From Phaffia rhodozyma (taxonomy: Eukaryota; Basidiomycota; Tremellomycetes; Cystofilobasidiales; Mrakiaceae): DNA of 64,000 nt. The notes below the pieces were generated by a model. The model was not told the DNA's origin. It made no database searches and worked only from the letters and a program-made list of their open reading frames with translations. The stretch lies in the NCBI GenBank assembly GCA_014706385.1, contig JACGZH010000005.1, positions 186,001-250,000 of the forward strand, written 5' to 3'. Below, piece by piece: positions 37,353-48,409 of this stretch; the first letter of the stretch is position 1; each line of letters begins with the position of its first letter. Both the position numbers and the translations under genes were made by a program.

Positions 37353-40300
37353 ATGAGCGATATTCCGGTTTTCTTAGCCCCAATTCTTGAAGATGTGAGA
37401 TCGTTTTCCTCCTTAAAATTGTGATTCTTCAAAATTCACAAGACTGACAATTCCTCACACTCTGTTCCTTTTCCAGCTTTCTTCAGCTCGGTCATCTTCC
37501 AATCGCCGGAGGAGAGCGCTCACAAAGTTAGATGGCCTCCTAGCTACGCTGTGTCTCCCGAAGCTAGGAGAGGTTCCTTACGAGACAGAGGAAAGAGACA
37601 GGATAAAACAGGTTTTTATCGAGCTTCAGGACGGAGTAGACGGAAATGGTTTGTTGCTGCTTGCCAGTGAAGAAAGATACTTGTGCGCTCAATAGTCCTG
37701 ACTCTAATTCATCTGCCCCCCCCCCCCCCAAACACACACACACACACACTCTCTCTCTCTCTCTTTCCTTTCTTCTTAAACACATCGAATATGTTGCATT
37801 GTCTGGTAAACTACAGTGGCGAGCATATTGATTCCTCTGGCATCTAGGTTACTCCCTCAATTTCACTCTCAAGTCGTTAGCTCGGGTTTGTGCTCCTCTC
37901 ACTTTGGTTTCATAGACAAATCGTTCACTTACCCGTCGATGCTTCTTCGTCTTTTTTCGCTGTTCAATCGAATTGTGAATAGCTAAACCTGTTGACTTTC
38001 AGCCGACGCTATCTGAACTCATAGGAATTTTTCAAGTTGTTCAAGGGGTTTGTTTATTGCATCAACCTAGCAAGAACCTCATTGGGGGCAGAAGGTCAAC
38101 CATGGAGGTACGTTTTCCGTCCCTTGCGTGTATTATTTCCTGACTATCCTTCTGTCTAATTATCTTGTTCTCTCTATATGACTAGATGATCCTCGATCTT
38201 CTGCTACTAACCCGACATGTCCCCTCCTTTGCGACCTCTCTGTCCGGCTCAGCACAAACTGATCTTTCTTTATCTTCCCTACTCGCCTCAACTTTGCTGG
38301 ACACTCTATTCGCTGCTCTAGTCGATTCGTCCCGAAACACTCGAACATTCGAGCAAGCCGGCGGGCTCGAATGCCTCATGCGCATGCTCAAAGGAAAGAC
38401 CGTTCCTAAAGATGTCCGGGTGAAAAGTTTAGAGTTCCTCTTCTTTTACCTCCTCCCTGAAGGACAGGCTAGAGCCCAGGGTCAGATGATAGGAGCGAGC
38501 GGAGTAGACCATCCGATAGAATTGAGAGGAGGAATTAATCTGGAGGATCTACCAATCTTGCTAGCCTCGCCTAGACAGCTCCGTCCTTCTAGTAGGCTCA
38601 CCAACGTTGCCAATACCACTGCAGATGAAGATAGATTCCATGCGGAAGGATATGTACCCAGTACGCCGAATTCATCCAGGATGTATCAGGTCGAGACTCC
38701 ATCTACTCAAATTCGAACTAGAGTTGACAAGCACTCACCTCATCCGACTTCCAACTCTCATGCTCGTCGTCCATCTACGCCTAGTTCGCTTGGGTCCCCA
38801 CCATCTCAACATGCTTATCTTCATCAAACCCCTGTCTCGATCGCCAAACATATATCACAACGCTCTGCAAGTCCATCCCCTCGCCGGACTGCACGAATGA
38901 CCGATCTGAAGCCACCCGCTTTGATAACCACCACACCGTCGTCCTCGGAAATGCCTGTCTCATATAAACAAACAACGACCTCGAATCTCGCTTCGCATGG
39001 TTTAGGGATCTCTACTTCTTTTCCGTCACCTAGACGAGCATCTACCCCTGACACGCCCGGTACTTCCAAGCTCGTAAGAGTTCCTGCGAGACGGTCCGAG
39101 AGAAGCGAATCAGACTTTGCTACTTCCTCTTCGGCGACTGTGGCTCGTCCTGATCAAGAAAATATCTCAAATTCAACAGTAGAAAAAACACGGGGTAGAC
39201 CTGTTCTACATGCTCAATCGACATCTTCTTCTAGAATTTCATCAGACAGAGCTTCCAAACGTGCAGCGTATGCTATACAAACCTTAGACGCTTATCTCCC
39301 TACAGATCAATCATCTCTCGGTATCTTAAAAGTAACCGGAGCTCCTGCTTCCTCAAACAACACCAGTCTCTTGCCTTCACCTTCGACGTCTCCAAGTCCG
39401 ATCAATAGGAGGCTTACTACTCCACCGGCTGCATCTACTCTGCTTTCTTCGACGTGTGTACAAGACCTACCGGCTGTTACTCCGGCTAATTCCGTTGCAG
39501 ATCATCGGCCTGTGATTCAGATTCAGAGTCCGTCGAGAACTTCAAATGGACACGAAACGCCTTCACGATATAAGAATATGGCTAAAGGAGAGGATGATCG
39601 GAGGACGTCTGCATCAAGGATAACTTTAAATAAACTATCGGCTAGGTCTACTCCTCAATCTCATAGAACAGATAGAGTCCTTCCTCCAGCCAGGAAAGGA
39701 GGACCAGAAGAGAAAGAAGATCTGTTCAGTTCTCCTCGAGCGATTATTTCTCATGACAGGCTCAACCTCGAAGAAAACAAGAAAAATAGAGAGCGCACTC
39801 GCTCTTCTGGTCTCATGCTTCCTCCAAAAGACATCCCGGCTCATCGGAGAGCCGCCCCTGCTTCTCTTGACAACGGCTCTGATTCAACTACAATACCTTC
39901 TCTGACTAGATCGCATCAACCTCAGAGTTCAACTCGTCGTGTCCAGGTTCCTGCCGAAGCATCTTCCCATAAAGCTAGCGCATCCCAATCACCCTTCAAC
40001 TTTGATTCTATTCCACTCCCCTCGACGGATCATCCTAAGCCAGTCGAAGAACCTCTCTCGGTTCATCCAGTATTCTTATCTTCATCACAGACACCGTCAT
40101 TTACCATGCTTCCTCTTCCATCGCCTACTATGTCCAATTCAACGGTTTCCCCTTCAATAGCTTCCGATGGTAGTCTGTCTCCGTACATGACACCTTCCAC
40201 TTCACCATATCTTCTATCCAACCCTCATCTTTCGCCTGACTTGTCGCTTCCCTCCTCCTCGTCCTCTTCTTTCCCTTCACCCTCCCGATCGCCGTCTAAA

Positions 40301-40516
40301 AGTTCGCGAATTAGACAATCTAGACCTCCGAGCGCAGCTCGATCTCCTAGAGGTGTTCGATCAGATGCAAGATGGGGAGAGATGAATGGACGAGGGAATA
40401 TGGCTGAATCAAAGAGCGATGGAGTAAGGACTGTCCAAGAAAAGAAGGCATTGTTGAGTGTTTACCTCGGTGACCTAGATAGATTGATGGGCGCCTTGGG
40501 CACTCCTGCCAAGTAA
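37353..40516 (+). CDS. cdc14: Cdc14 of the septation initiation network (S. pombe type)
   Basis: This family (not the Cdc14 phosphatase) binds Sid1 kinase at the spindle pole in the septation initiation network. Exons: 37353-37394 (MSDIPVFLAPILED), about 37477-37648 (RRRRALTKLDGLLATLCLP), about 37848-37886 (GYSLNFTLKSLAR), about 38004-38108 (LSELIGIFQVVQGVCLLHQP) and 38186-40516. The last exon completes the helical domain: DLLLLTRHVPSFATSL, LLASTLLDTLFAALVDSSRN, FEQAGGLECLMRMLKG and SLEFLFFYLLPEG, up to about residue 280. About 600 residues of Ser/Pro-rich, low-complexity sequence with many SP/TP sites follow, then a conserved end VQEKKALLSVYLGDLDRLMG. The SP/TP density suggests heavy phosphorylation by cyclin-dependent kinase. 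The second intron contains a run of 14 C, then (CA)n(CT)n at 37716-37764. Confidence 0.88.
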
Positions 40517-40727
40517 CTCAATATCTTCCTCTTCTTCGAAATTGACTTCATTCTGTCTTCCTCTCGATTGACCTCTCGTATCATAACGAAAGTTCTGCTC
40601 TCTATCATATCATCATCCTTAGCGCATCGCACACGTTGTATCAGGTACATCCATCTCATCGCGTCTCATTCTTGAACTAGATTATTCGAAACACGTGACA
40701 AAACATAAAAGACTTGTCCCTCTCGTC

Positions 40728-41507
40728 TCAACCGAGTAGGATTCCTTCTAGGAACTCTGTGGTTAGCGTTTCGGTACCCTCTCTAACCTCAACAACCTAC
40801 CGTTTATCCCAAGTTCGTTATCTATCAGCGCCAAGCTCCGATTTTATCAGACAAGGAGAGAAAGAAAGAATATATAGAAGCGAACCTTAGAAACATCAGC
40901 GGTCTGCTGAAACAAGGAGAGTGCGCTGGCGTGAAGAGTCTTTGCATCAGGCGCTGCTCCAGTGGGAGACCAATTGATCATGAACAGAGGTGTTGACAAA
41001 CGTCCGTCTTTGTGTGTCTGTTTGAAAGAGAAAAAAATCAAAGAAGAGGACAGTCAGAGTTATGATCAGTTGGATATCAAAAATCAACAACAGAAAGCCT
41101 GAGCAATAGAGAGAGAAGAGGATGAGACCGTACAAGTCGATATGACACAACAACATATCTTGGGTTGTTCCCTGGTAACTCTTCAGCAAGCTCTTCGATC
41201 GTGTCGAATGAATCAAATGACTCGTCTTCCTCAACGACGAGTTCAGATTTGTTGATCTTGACTGTTTCCAAATGTATGTATGTGTGGGTTGATCAGAATA
41301 TGTAGTGAGAAGGATATTTTCATCAGAATTGAGAAGATGGACGAACACGAGATGGCAGCATTCGAGTTTGATTTGGAAAACCGAAGTTTCTTCAGTTTCT
41401 CTTTAACCTGAGCAGGGATATCGACCGTGGCTGACTATACAAAGTGCCGCTCAGACTCAACGTTAGCCGGTATACTTATGATGGTTTAATTAAATGCAAC
41501 ATACCAT
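40728..41507 (-). CDS. AIM7: Glia maturation factor/Aim7, ADF-H fold Arp2/3 regulator
   Basis: GMF debranches and inhibits Arp2/3-made actin networks. The reading frame is assembled from small exons. The ATG at 41507 is followed at once by an intron (41504-41435, 70 nt); SATVDIPAQVKEKLKKLRFS with SNSNAAI follows, then VKINKSELVVEED. Next are IEELAEELPGNNPRYVVVSY, the conserved RQPRF(I/V)VYSY block, and KDGRLSTPLFMINWSPTGAA with LFQQTADVSKV. The last exon gives VREGTETLTTEFLEGILLG with TGA at 40728-40730. Lengths and block order match GMF (about 140 residues) rather than cofilin, and the Ser at position 2 follows the family rule. The low-scoring C-terminus was found only by splicing past a frame that reads on into the intron. 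Confidence 0.82.
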
Positions 41508-41844
41508 GATTGAGATGGTAGTAGCGTTATCAGAACTAATGATCAAATAATCGTCCTGCCGATGTTTGATGATGAATCTTATCAATGTTAGGGTTGATGA
41601 ATTCAAATCAAGGCTAGTTGGGTTGAATGTTTTTAGTCGCAACAAACGATATAGCATCCTAATCATCTTCTGCTTGTTGTCTTCGTTCCTTTCTACACTT
41701 CTTCGTGTTCATCAAGATCACAACGTGATCAGCAAGGAACGTAGCTGTATACTGTGCATTCAGCTGTGATATATTTGACCATTGCTGTTGCAGATGACCT
41801 TCATTCAAACCTCAGAAAGCTAAACATTTTGAAAAACATATATT
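41508..41844. other. Spacer between AIM7 start and zinc-finger-like gene stop
   Basis: About 340 AT-rich bases, presumably the AIM7 promoter and 5' leader plus the 3' end of the next leftward gene. A frame of about 65 codons on the + strand has no support. Confidence 0.45.
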
Positions 41845-44800
41845 TTACACAACACCCTGCCTTCCTTCTTTTCCCTGTTGTGTCGGGTTTTGAGCTTGAG
41901 CTCTGTCTTTATCGACGGGTAAACTCATCTCAAGGCCATCCAGTAATTTTCTCGTTCGTCGAAGTGTCTCTTCCATCGAAATCGGCGGGGTCTGTCCAAC
42001 TGTGGGGCGTGGTTCGGTCAGAACCCTCGATGATGCCGAGAAAAAGGTCCAAGCAGATGTGGAAGTATAAGAAGAAAGATCAGTATGAGAGGTAGCTTGG
42101 ACGGGTTCATCAGGAAACAGAGTCCGCATGGTCTGCCAGCCTTCGTGAACTCGTTGAGCCCTGGGTTTAACCGCCATTCAAGATTGTATATACTAGCATA
42201 TCAGAAGCATGTTTGACGGACCAACAGATTTAGTCAGAACAAAAATAGCATACCAGTGAACAATCGCCCAGGAGTTTTCAGTCCACAAAGGAAAAGTCAA
42301 CGTCGCCGGATGTTTGTTGATCGAGGAAGCTGGCACAGTAATTCTAGCGTTGTAAAGTGCAGAAGATAAGCTGAAGAAGAGGACCCCACGCGCGTCAAAC
42401 GGCATCCCGATGTCGGAAGAACATCACGAAACGGTCTACATGTCAGAAATATTGAACAAGGCAGATCGCCAAAGGACTAGATGGGGTTCTGTAAGGTAAG
42501 AAAGTACTGACTTTCCTGGAGGTCCTTTGTATGACTGAACGAATTGAACCACCTGCTTCAGCATTTGTTCCAACACGTGCCGAACCGGTCGAGTCTTGCT
42601 ATTCTCTAGGTGTTGAGGAAAGTGCGCATTCAATTGATCAACGATCGCCGAAACCTGATGCGGCTTTACGAGCATCATTGTCATTTGGTGCTGTACGGTG
42701 ATTTCAGATGCATATGATGACAAGATTGAATGGAGAAACAAGTCCCATCTTTAGTCTGATGAAAGTTGATAAACTTCCGTATCTAGAAAACGACGGAAGG
42801 ACATACCCAGTACTTGAACATGATTTCATATTCCCCTGGTCTCTTGAAGCGTGGATCGAGTTTACACTTCTCTTTTAAATTCCAGAGCTTCTTCCGTTCT
42901 TTCTGGCTCCATCCCTCTGGCATTTCTCCTCTCGCCTCTGCTAAGATAGCTTCTTGAATCTGGTTATTCAGCGCGTTGTGATAGGCTCTCAGCAAGGAGA
43001 TCAGAGGTGGTACTTGTTGAAATAGATAGGTAGGCATATGCGTGTCGCTGTACAACACAGGGAGGACATGTATCAACGTAAGGAAGACCAAGCTGATGGA
43101 TGGCGTTTGATCATCTGACTTTGTCTGTGGTACTTGAAGTTGATTTAACGTTGAATCCTCATTAGAAAGAGGGGCAGACAAAGGTCGAAATGGAAGGGTA
43201 GAATGGGGAAGAACGTCCAAGATTGGCTTTGAGGGAAGGCTCTGTGTTGTCGGTGCAGTGTTATGTTGTGAGCCGGTTGAACTTCCTCCTTGGGGCGGAG
43301 AAATACGTTGACGAGAGACAGCGTGGGCTGTGGCTGGGTTGTCGTCTTTTCTTTCTCTTTTCCCCAGAACGACCGACGGAACCTGCCCATCAGCTCTGTT
43401 GGACCTGTTTTCTGTTCCGTTAAACATTTCTGTCTGTGGTTTCGCCGACAAATACACAGGATAAAGCCCACGTGCAAGCAGACTTTCCTCCGATTCGCGC
43501 GCGGCTTTATTAACGTTGCTTTCAGTCGACATGATAACCGACCCAGAAGCAGCTGTAGGAGCCAGGGTTAGAGAAATCCCAGACGGCGAAGGAGCAAAGT
43601 TGGCCGGATGAGAAGAACCTGAGGATACCTTGGGCGAGTTTTCCAGAGGAGGCAACGTCGGTTTGGGAGGTAATACATGTCCAATTTGCGCTGGCCTTCT
43701 ATTTTCCTCTCCATTTTGGTTTCTGGTCGCTGGAGCATTAGTGGTCGTCGAGTTCGATCGTTTTGACTGCGGGTAGACAGGAGAAGAGAGGGAATGGTTC
43801 GGGTGGTCGGATAATCGAGCGATCGTGTGCCTTTGCTCATCTGTCAGGGACGGAGATATCGTCTGAGCTCGCTTGATTGAATCACCTCTTCCTTCTAGCG
43901 ATGGGGACTGTCGAGAGAGAGGCATAGTGGGCATCTGAGATTGATTGAAAGTGGTAGTATGGCGTTGCGATAAGGGTCGAGGAGCGAAGGAGGGGTCGGA
44001 ACGATCAGTATGATTGTTTGTATCGGATTGTGTCGAGTTAGGAGAGATTTGCTCTCCAGGAGTTAAAACGGTTGATAGTCCCGATATAGACGGGCCGACA
44101 GATTGAACGCTTGGCAAGATCCGGACGGATGACTGAATCTGGGAAGATGGGTATGCTGATTGATGTGGAATTTGTCGCTGCTCTTGCTGCTGTGGTGATG
44201 GTAGTGATGGTTGGTACTGCTGCTGCTGTTGCTGCTGTTGCTGTTGCTGCTGTGGCCACACGACTGTTGACGAACGACTATGGTTCGTAGGAGGAACTGA
44301 ACGTGGCACACTACTCGAGGCAATTGTAGTGTCCGACGTCTCAGTATTTGACACATTAGAATACGTCCGTGCAAAAGGTATGGTATGTTGAGGCATGGGC
44401 TGTAGAGGTTGTCTAGTGTATAGATTGTGTTTCCAACCAATACCATATTCAGGCCGATTTGGTTGTGATTCTGGTACTACTGTTACCGATTGAAACTGGG
44501 AAGCAGCAGCAGAATGATCCGCAAGAGGTAGTGACAGAGCTGATGATGCTGCAGGGTTCACGGACATGACCTCTCTTCTGGGTTCCTGCCTGCCGACCGA
44601 ACCTGGATTCACATTGGTCCTTTCATTTGAATTAGGCTGATGGGCCAGATAGGAATTTGACGAATTATAATAGGCTTGAATTATAGCCGTTGTTGCAGGG
44701 GCTAGATGTGTGATAGGAAGAGTATTAGTAGGGGTGTTCTGAGCTGAAAATGAGTTCTGAGTTTGTTGATTGTTTGCGTAGTTTTGCTGATATTGCTGTC

Positions 44801-45504
44801 GATGATTATATTGCTGTTGACGATAGTGATGAAGATCGAGTTGAGAGTTCCGTCCGTTCGTATGTGCTATCAGTGTCTCCCCTGGCGCCGAGGTTTCTAT
44901 CCGGCTGCTTGGTCTCGAGTTCTCAGATTGGCTGCCAGGTTGATTCTGGTTGATCTGGAGCGCTGGTGGTGCTAATGGCGCTGGTGGTTTCTGAGGTACA
45001 GAGAGTGTCGACGTAGAGGCAGAAGCCGATTGCTCAGAATTGACCGGAGCGGCGGGGTACCTATACCCATGAGCGTTGATAGCATGTGTAAGGACAAGGA
45101 AAGGGTCCATATGGTAGAACAAATCGCAACCAGGGCAGCCAAACACGCCGTCCATTCGGTAAATCGTCTGGACTAAACGAACGAGACGGATATCTATCAG
45201 TGAGCAGACTTGATTTGGCATTGTGTGATCTTTAAATCCCGGGTTTCTACGGATGCAAGTCTGAGTAGTACTGACCGGTCGAATGACCGTTCTTGTCCGG
45301 CGGTCGAAGGAACTTAAGTTTGAGAACATGAACTAGGCGATTGTGAACGGCCAATCCGGCAGACGAGAAATAGCCTGCACTGGCCGAGCAGACAGAACAG
45401 GTCAATCTGACCTGCCTAGGATCGTCGCTGTTGAAAGAATTGTTGGAGACGATAGCAATTGAAGCGAGAGCATTTTGATCTGGAGCGTAAGAATTACCGG
45501 ACAT
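41845..45504 (-). CDS. Unrecognised Q/S-rich protein with two C2H2-like motifs
   Basis: I do not recognise this gene. The start MSGNSYAPDQNALAS is followed by a zinc-finger-like motif RLTCSVCSASAGYFSSAG with the His pair in VHNRLVH. After an intron near 45250 a second one reads GVFGCPGCDLFYHMD with LTHAINAH (CxxC, 13, H, 4, H). About 700 residues of Gln/Ser/Pro/Asn-rich sequence follow, including a pure Gln run, so DNA binding and a transcription-type activation region are plausible but not shown. A helical segment near the end of exon 2 reads WSQKERKKLWNLKEKCKLD. Spliced exons then give VSAIVDQLNAHFPQHLENS, FPLWTENSWAIVHW and AQRVHEGWQTMRTLFPDEPV, ending EGRQGVV. The splice at about 42253/42147 restores frame only with an internal acceptor. 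An upstream in-frame Met at 45669 is possible. Confidence 0.65.
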
Positions 45505-46206
45505 GTTGACCTTGCTCCTATGCTCCTTCTCTGCTTTCTTTCCTCGCTCTTTCCTTGTCCAACCTGGTTGGGATAACGATAGTAAAGTTGAAGAGGAAGG
45601 GAGGATATCTGAAACGATGGATGAAATGGCGATACGTCGTGATGAAGGCAAGCTGTGTCGCACAGCCACACGTATTTGATGTCACGTGGATTGTCTCGTA
45701 TTGCTTCTACAACAACATACATACTCTCAGCCCTATAAGAACATAAAGTGAAGGGAATGTGTTCGCTGAGGTTATCAGCTTGTTCTGTTTTTGAAGGGGC
45801 AGATCCTTCGTCGCTCTATGTGAATGGCCGGTCAGACTAGCGCATAGAGCGACGTTTGCGTAGAGCCTGCTTCATTCATTCTGCGCGCTCTTAGTGGAAG
45901 AAGAGTCTGGTTCTTCTCTTTGCTCAAGAACATTTCCTAAGATCAGACATCCCATACCTAATTTTGAAACCCACTACCTCTTTCTTCTCAAACAAGTACA
46001 AACATCCGATAACCACGATCTCTGCTTGCTTGAGAGGGAAAAGACACCATACGGTGGGCTCGAGAGCGCGTGGTTACTCATAACCATCGACCATTGCTGA
46101 TGGCGTAACCACGGCCGAGCCGATCTCGCTCTCACCAGCGTCTCTCATCTTTACCTTGATTCATCTCTTCCATCTCGACCGACAGTAGAAATTCAAAGTA
46201 CTCGCC
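45505..46206. promoter_or_regulatory. Divergent promoter, zinc-finger-like gene / VMA8
   Basis: About 700 bases between divergent starts. It contains GTCACGTG at 45681-45688 and a 12-bp inverted repeat at 45809-45820 / 45843-45854. No gene is seen. Confidence 0.45.
45809..45854. repeat. Inverted repeat, 12-bp perfect arms, 22-base loop
   Basis: CGTCGCTCTATG at 45809-45820 and its exact reverse complement CATAGAGCGACG at 45843-45854, in the shared promoter of VMA8 and the zinc-finger-like gene. It could be a dimeric protein-binding site or a transcribed hairpin. Confidence 0.6.
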
Positions 46207-47794
46207 ATGTCCAGACCTTTGTAAGTTCTCTTGCTCTCTGTGTGGGCGTGTTTGCGTCCGATGAAGAGTATATCTTTGTTGATATAGACGAGGGAACGTT
46301 TTCGTATCAGCCCAACCCGGATGGCGTTGACCAACACGAAGCAGCAGCTCAAAGGCGCTCAGACCGGACATTCGCTCTTGGCCAAGAAGCGAGATGCCCT
46401 GATGACCCGATTCAGAATGATTCTCAAGAAGGTGGACGAGGTCAGTGTCTCAGCTTGGCTCGATGTGTGAGGCCAGTCAGGGATAAGAACGGGCCGATTT
46501 AATCACGGTTCAGGAGAACGAATCTGTTCATACTGGTGGAGAGGAAACGATGAAGGATATCTCGATAGTGATAGTCATCGCACGGCGAAGCCCTTGGGCA
46601 AAAGACTTCACTCTCCATCTTGGCAAATCAGACTTCTGTGAACGGCCATGTTCTTTGTCTGCCATCAACTAAACTTCTCTTGCTTTGTCAATCACCTCAG
46701 GCTAAACGTCGGATGGGAAGAGTCCTTCAGCTTGCATCGTTCTCTTTGGCAGAAGTAACCTACGCGACCGGTGATATCTCCTATCAAGTTCGTTCATCTC
46801 ATGTTTCTACCACTTTCTGCTTCTTGTTGTGTGTACATGTCAAGCTCAACCAATCTGCCATCAGGTCCAAGAGTCTGTGAGGACGGCTTCGTTCACTGTG
46901 GTTTCAAAGTCAGAAAACGTGTCTGGTGTGGTCCTACCGACGTTCGAGGCCGAGAAGAAATCGGGCGGAAACGGTTTGTCTTTTGTTTCGTATGGAAGAG
47001 GCAACATCCTGCGTGTGTGCATATGTGTGTGTGTGTGTGTGTGTGTGTGACTGACAGCAAGACGGGTCTTGGAACTCTGTAGATTTCAACCTGACGGGTT
47101 TGGGTCGGGGAGGACAGCAGGTCCAGAAATGCAGAGAGACGTATGTGAAGGCTGTAGAGACGTTGGTCGAGTTGGCGAGTCTACAGGTACGAATTCGGTT
47201 ACGCTTGCTGATTATCGGAAGGGTTCCAGGTCCTCTTTGCTGTTCTTCTTCTTCGTCGTGCACGACGGCTTACTATGTACGACTCTATCTCTTGGCGTTC
47301 GTCCCGTCCAGACGGCATTCACCATCTTGGACGAAGTCATCCGATCGACAAACCGACGGGTGAACGCGATCGAGCATATCGTCATTCCGAGATTAGAAGA
47401 CACCGTCAACTTTATCGTCAGGTCCGTGCATGCTCTTCTTCTTTTCTTTTCTTTTCTTTTTTTTTCCCCTTCTTCCTTTTTTCCTCTTTGTTGAGAAAGC
47501 CGAGGGCTGACTCGCTATCTGGTTGGTCCGGTATGGATCCTCGGTCTGAACGATGGGTGGTCGGACCTATCCAGTGAGTTGGACGAAGCCGACCGAGAGG
47601 ATTTCTTCCGATTGAAAAAGGTACAGGGAAAGAAGAAGGAGAAACAGGCCGCTGCCGATCTCGTTGCCGAGGAGAAACGGACGCGAGAGGAAGAAGAGGC
47701 CGTAGGAGCGGCAGGGGCGACGCCCAAGGCGGCCGAGATCTCTGGCGGAGGGAGCTTGCTAGAGAACGACGGAGACGAGGACGTCATCTTTTAG
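46207..47794 (+). CDS. VMA8: V-type proton ATPase subunit D
   Basis: Subunit D is the central rotor stalk of the vacuolar V1 sector. Exon 1 is only 14 nt (ATGTCCAGACCTTT) and joins to give MSRPFPTRMALTNTKQQLKG, shorter at the N-terminus than the yeast form. Then HSLLAKKRDALMTRFRMILK, AKRRMGRVLQLASFSLAEVT, VQESVRTASFTVVSKSENVS, GRGGQQVQKCRETYVKAVET and AFTILDEVIRSTNRRVNAIE with HIVIPRLEDTVNFIV, the long antiparallel coiled coil of the family. The last exon gives SELDEADREDFFRLKKVQGK, then an acidic/Ala-rich tail ending DGDEDVIF. About six introns, one with a (GT)n run (about 47023-47049) and one with a pyrimidine tract (47423-47492). Neighbours give no functional link. Confidence 0.93.
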
Positions 47795-48409
47795 ATAGAA
47801 AGTGAGAGAGAGAGAGAAGGGAAAGGGAAAGGCAAAGGGGAAAGGAGAAAGGGAAAGGGGCGGACCTACCTTTGCATCGGCTGCTTTTCTTTCTTCTGCC
47901 TTGGAACGTATCGGAGCAGGGGTCGAATGTTGTTTCTTCTCTTGCGTCTCGTTCTCTTTTGCTGCTGCTGCTTCTTCTTGTTCTCAAAGATCCGAGGACG
48001 AAGCGTACACATATATATATACACACATATCTCTTCATGGCCCGTTCGTTTCCCTCCTGTCATGACTAGTGCAAAGCCGGGGTCTAAGGGAAAGAGAGAA
48101 ATCAAAAAGAAAAAGAAAAGGCGCGAGAGAGTGAGAGAATTTTTTTTAAAAAAAAGTACATGATGATATAACGAGTTACAACCAGGTGGCACCAGTATAA
48201 GATAGACAAAGCAAACGGGCAAAAAGAAACAGAGGGAATACAAGTTGAAGCAGATTGGGTATAAAAGAACACGTTGGTTTTTTTCTTTGTTTTTTTCTTT
48301 CCTTCCATTCTTTTTTCCTTTCCGTCTGTTTTTTTTTTCTATCCAATTTCAAGGGAAAAGAAAAAAAAGAAGAAAGAAAAACAGGAACCCCCCCCCGGCT
48401 TACTTCGGT
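47795..48409. other. Convergent 3' spacer, VMA8 / aldo-keto reductase
   Basis: About 615 bases of mostly low-complexity sequence: a purine run (47801-47860), then T-rich stretches (about 48280-48340), A-runs and a (TA)n patch near 48011-48020. It probably holds the two 3' UTRs. Frames here are composition artefacts. Confidence 0.5.

Noticed and set aside
42147..42180. A separate small gene starting at ATG 42177 (MAVKPRAQRVHEGW)
   Set aside because: An acceptor just inside this frame joins it in phase to the preceding exon (ENSWAIVHW + AQRVHEGWQ), so it is better read as the last exon of the zinc-finger-like gene.
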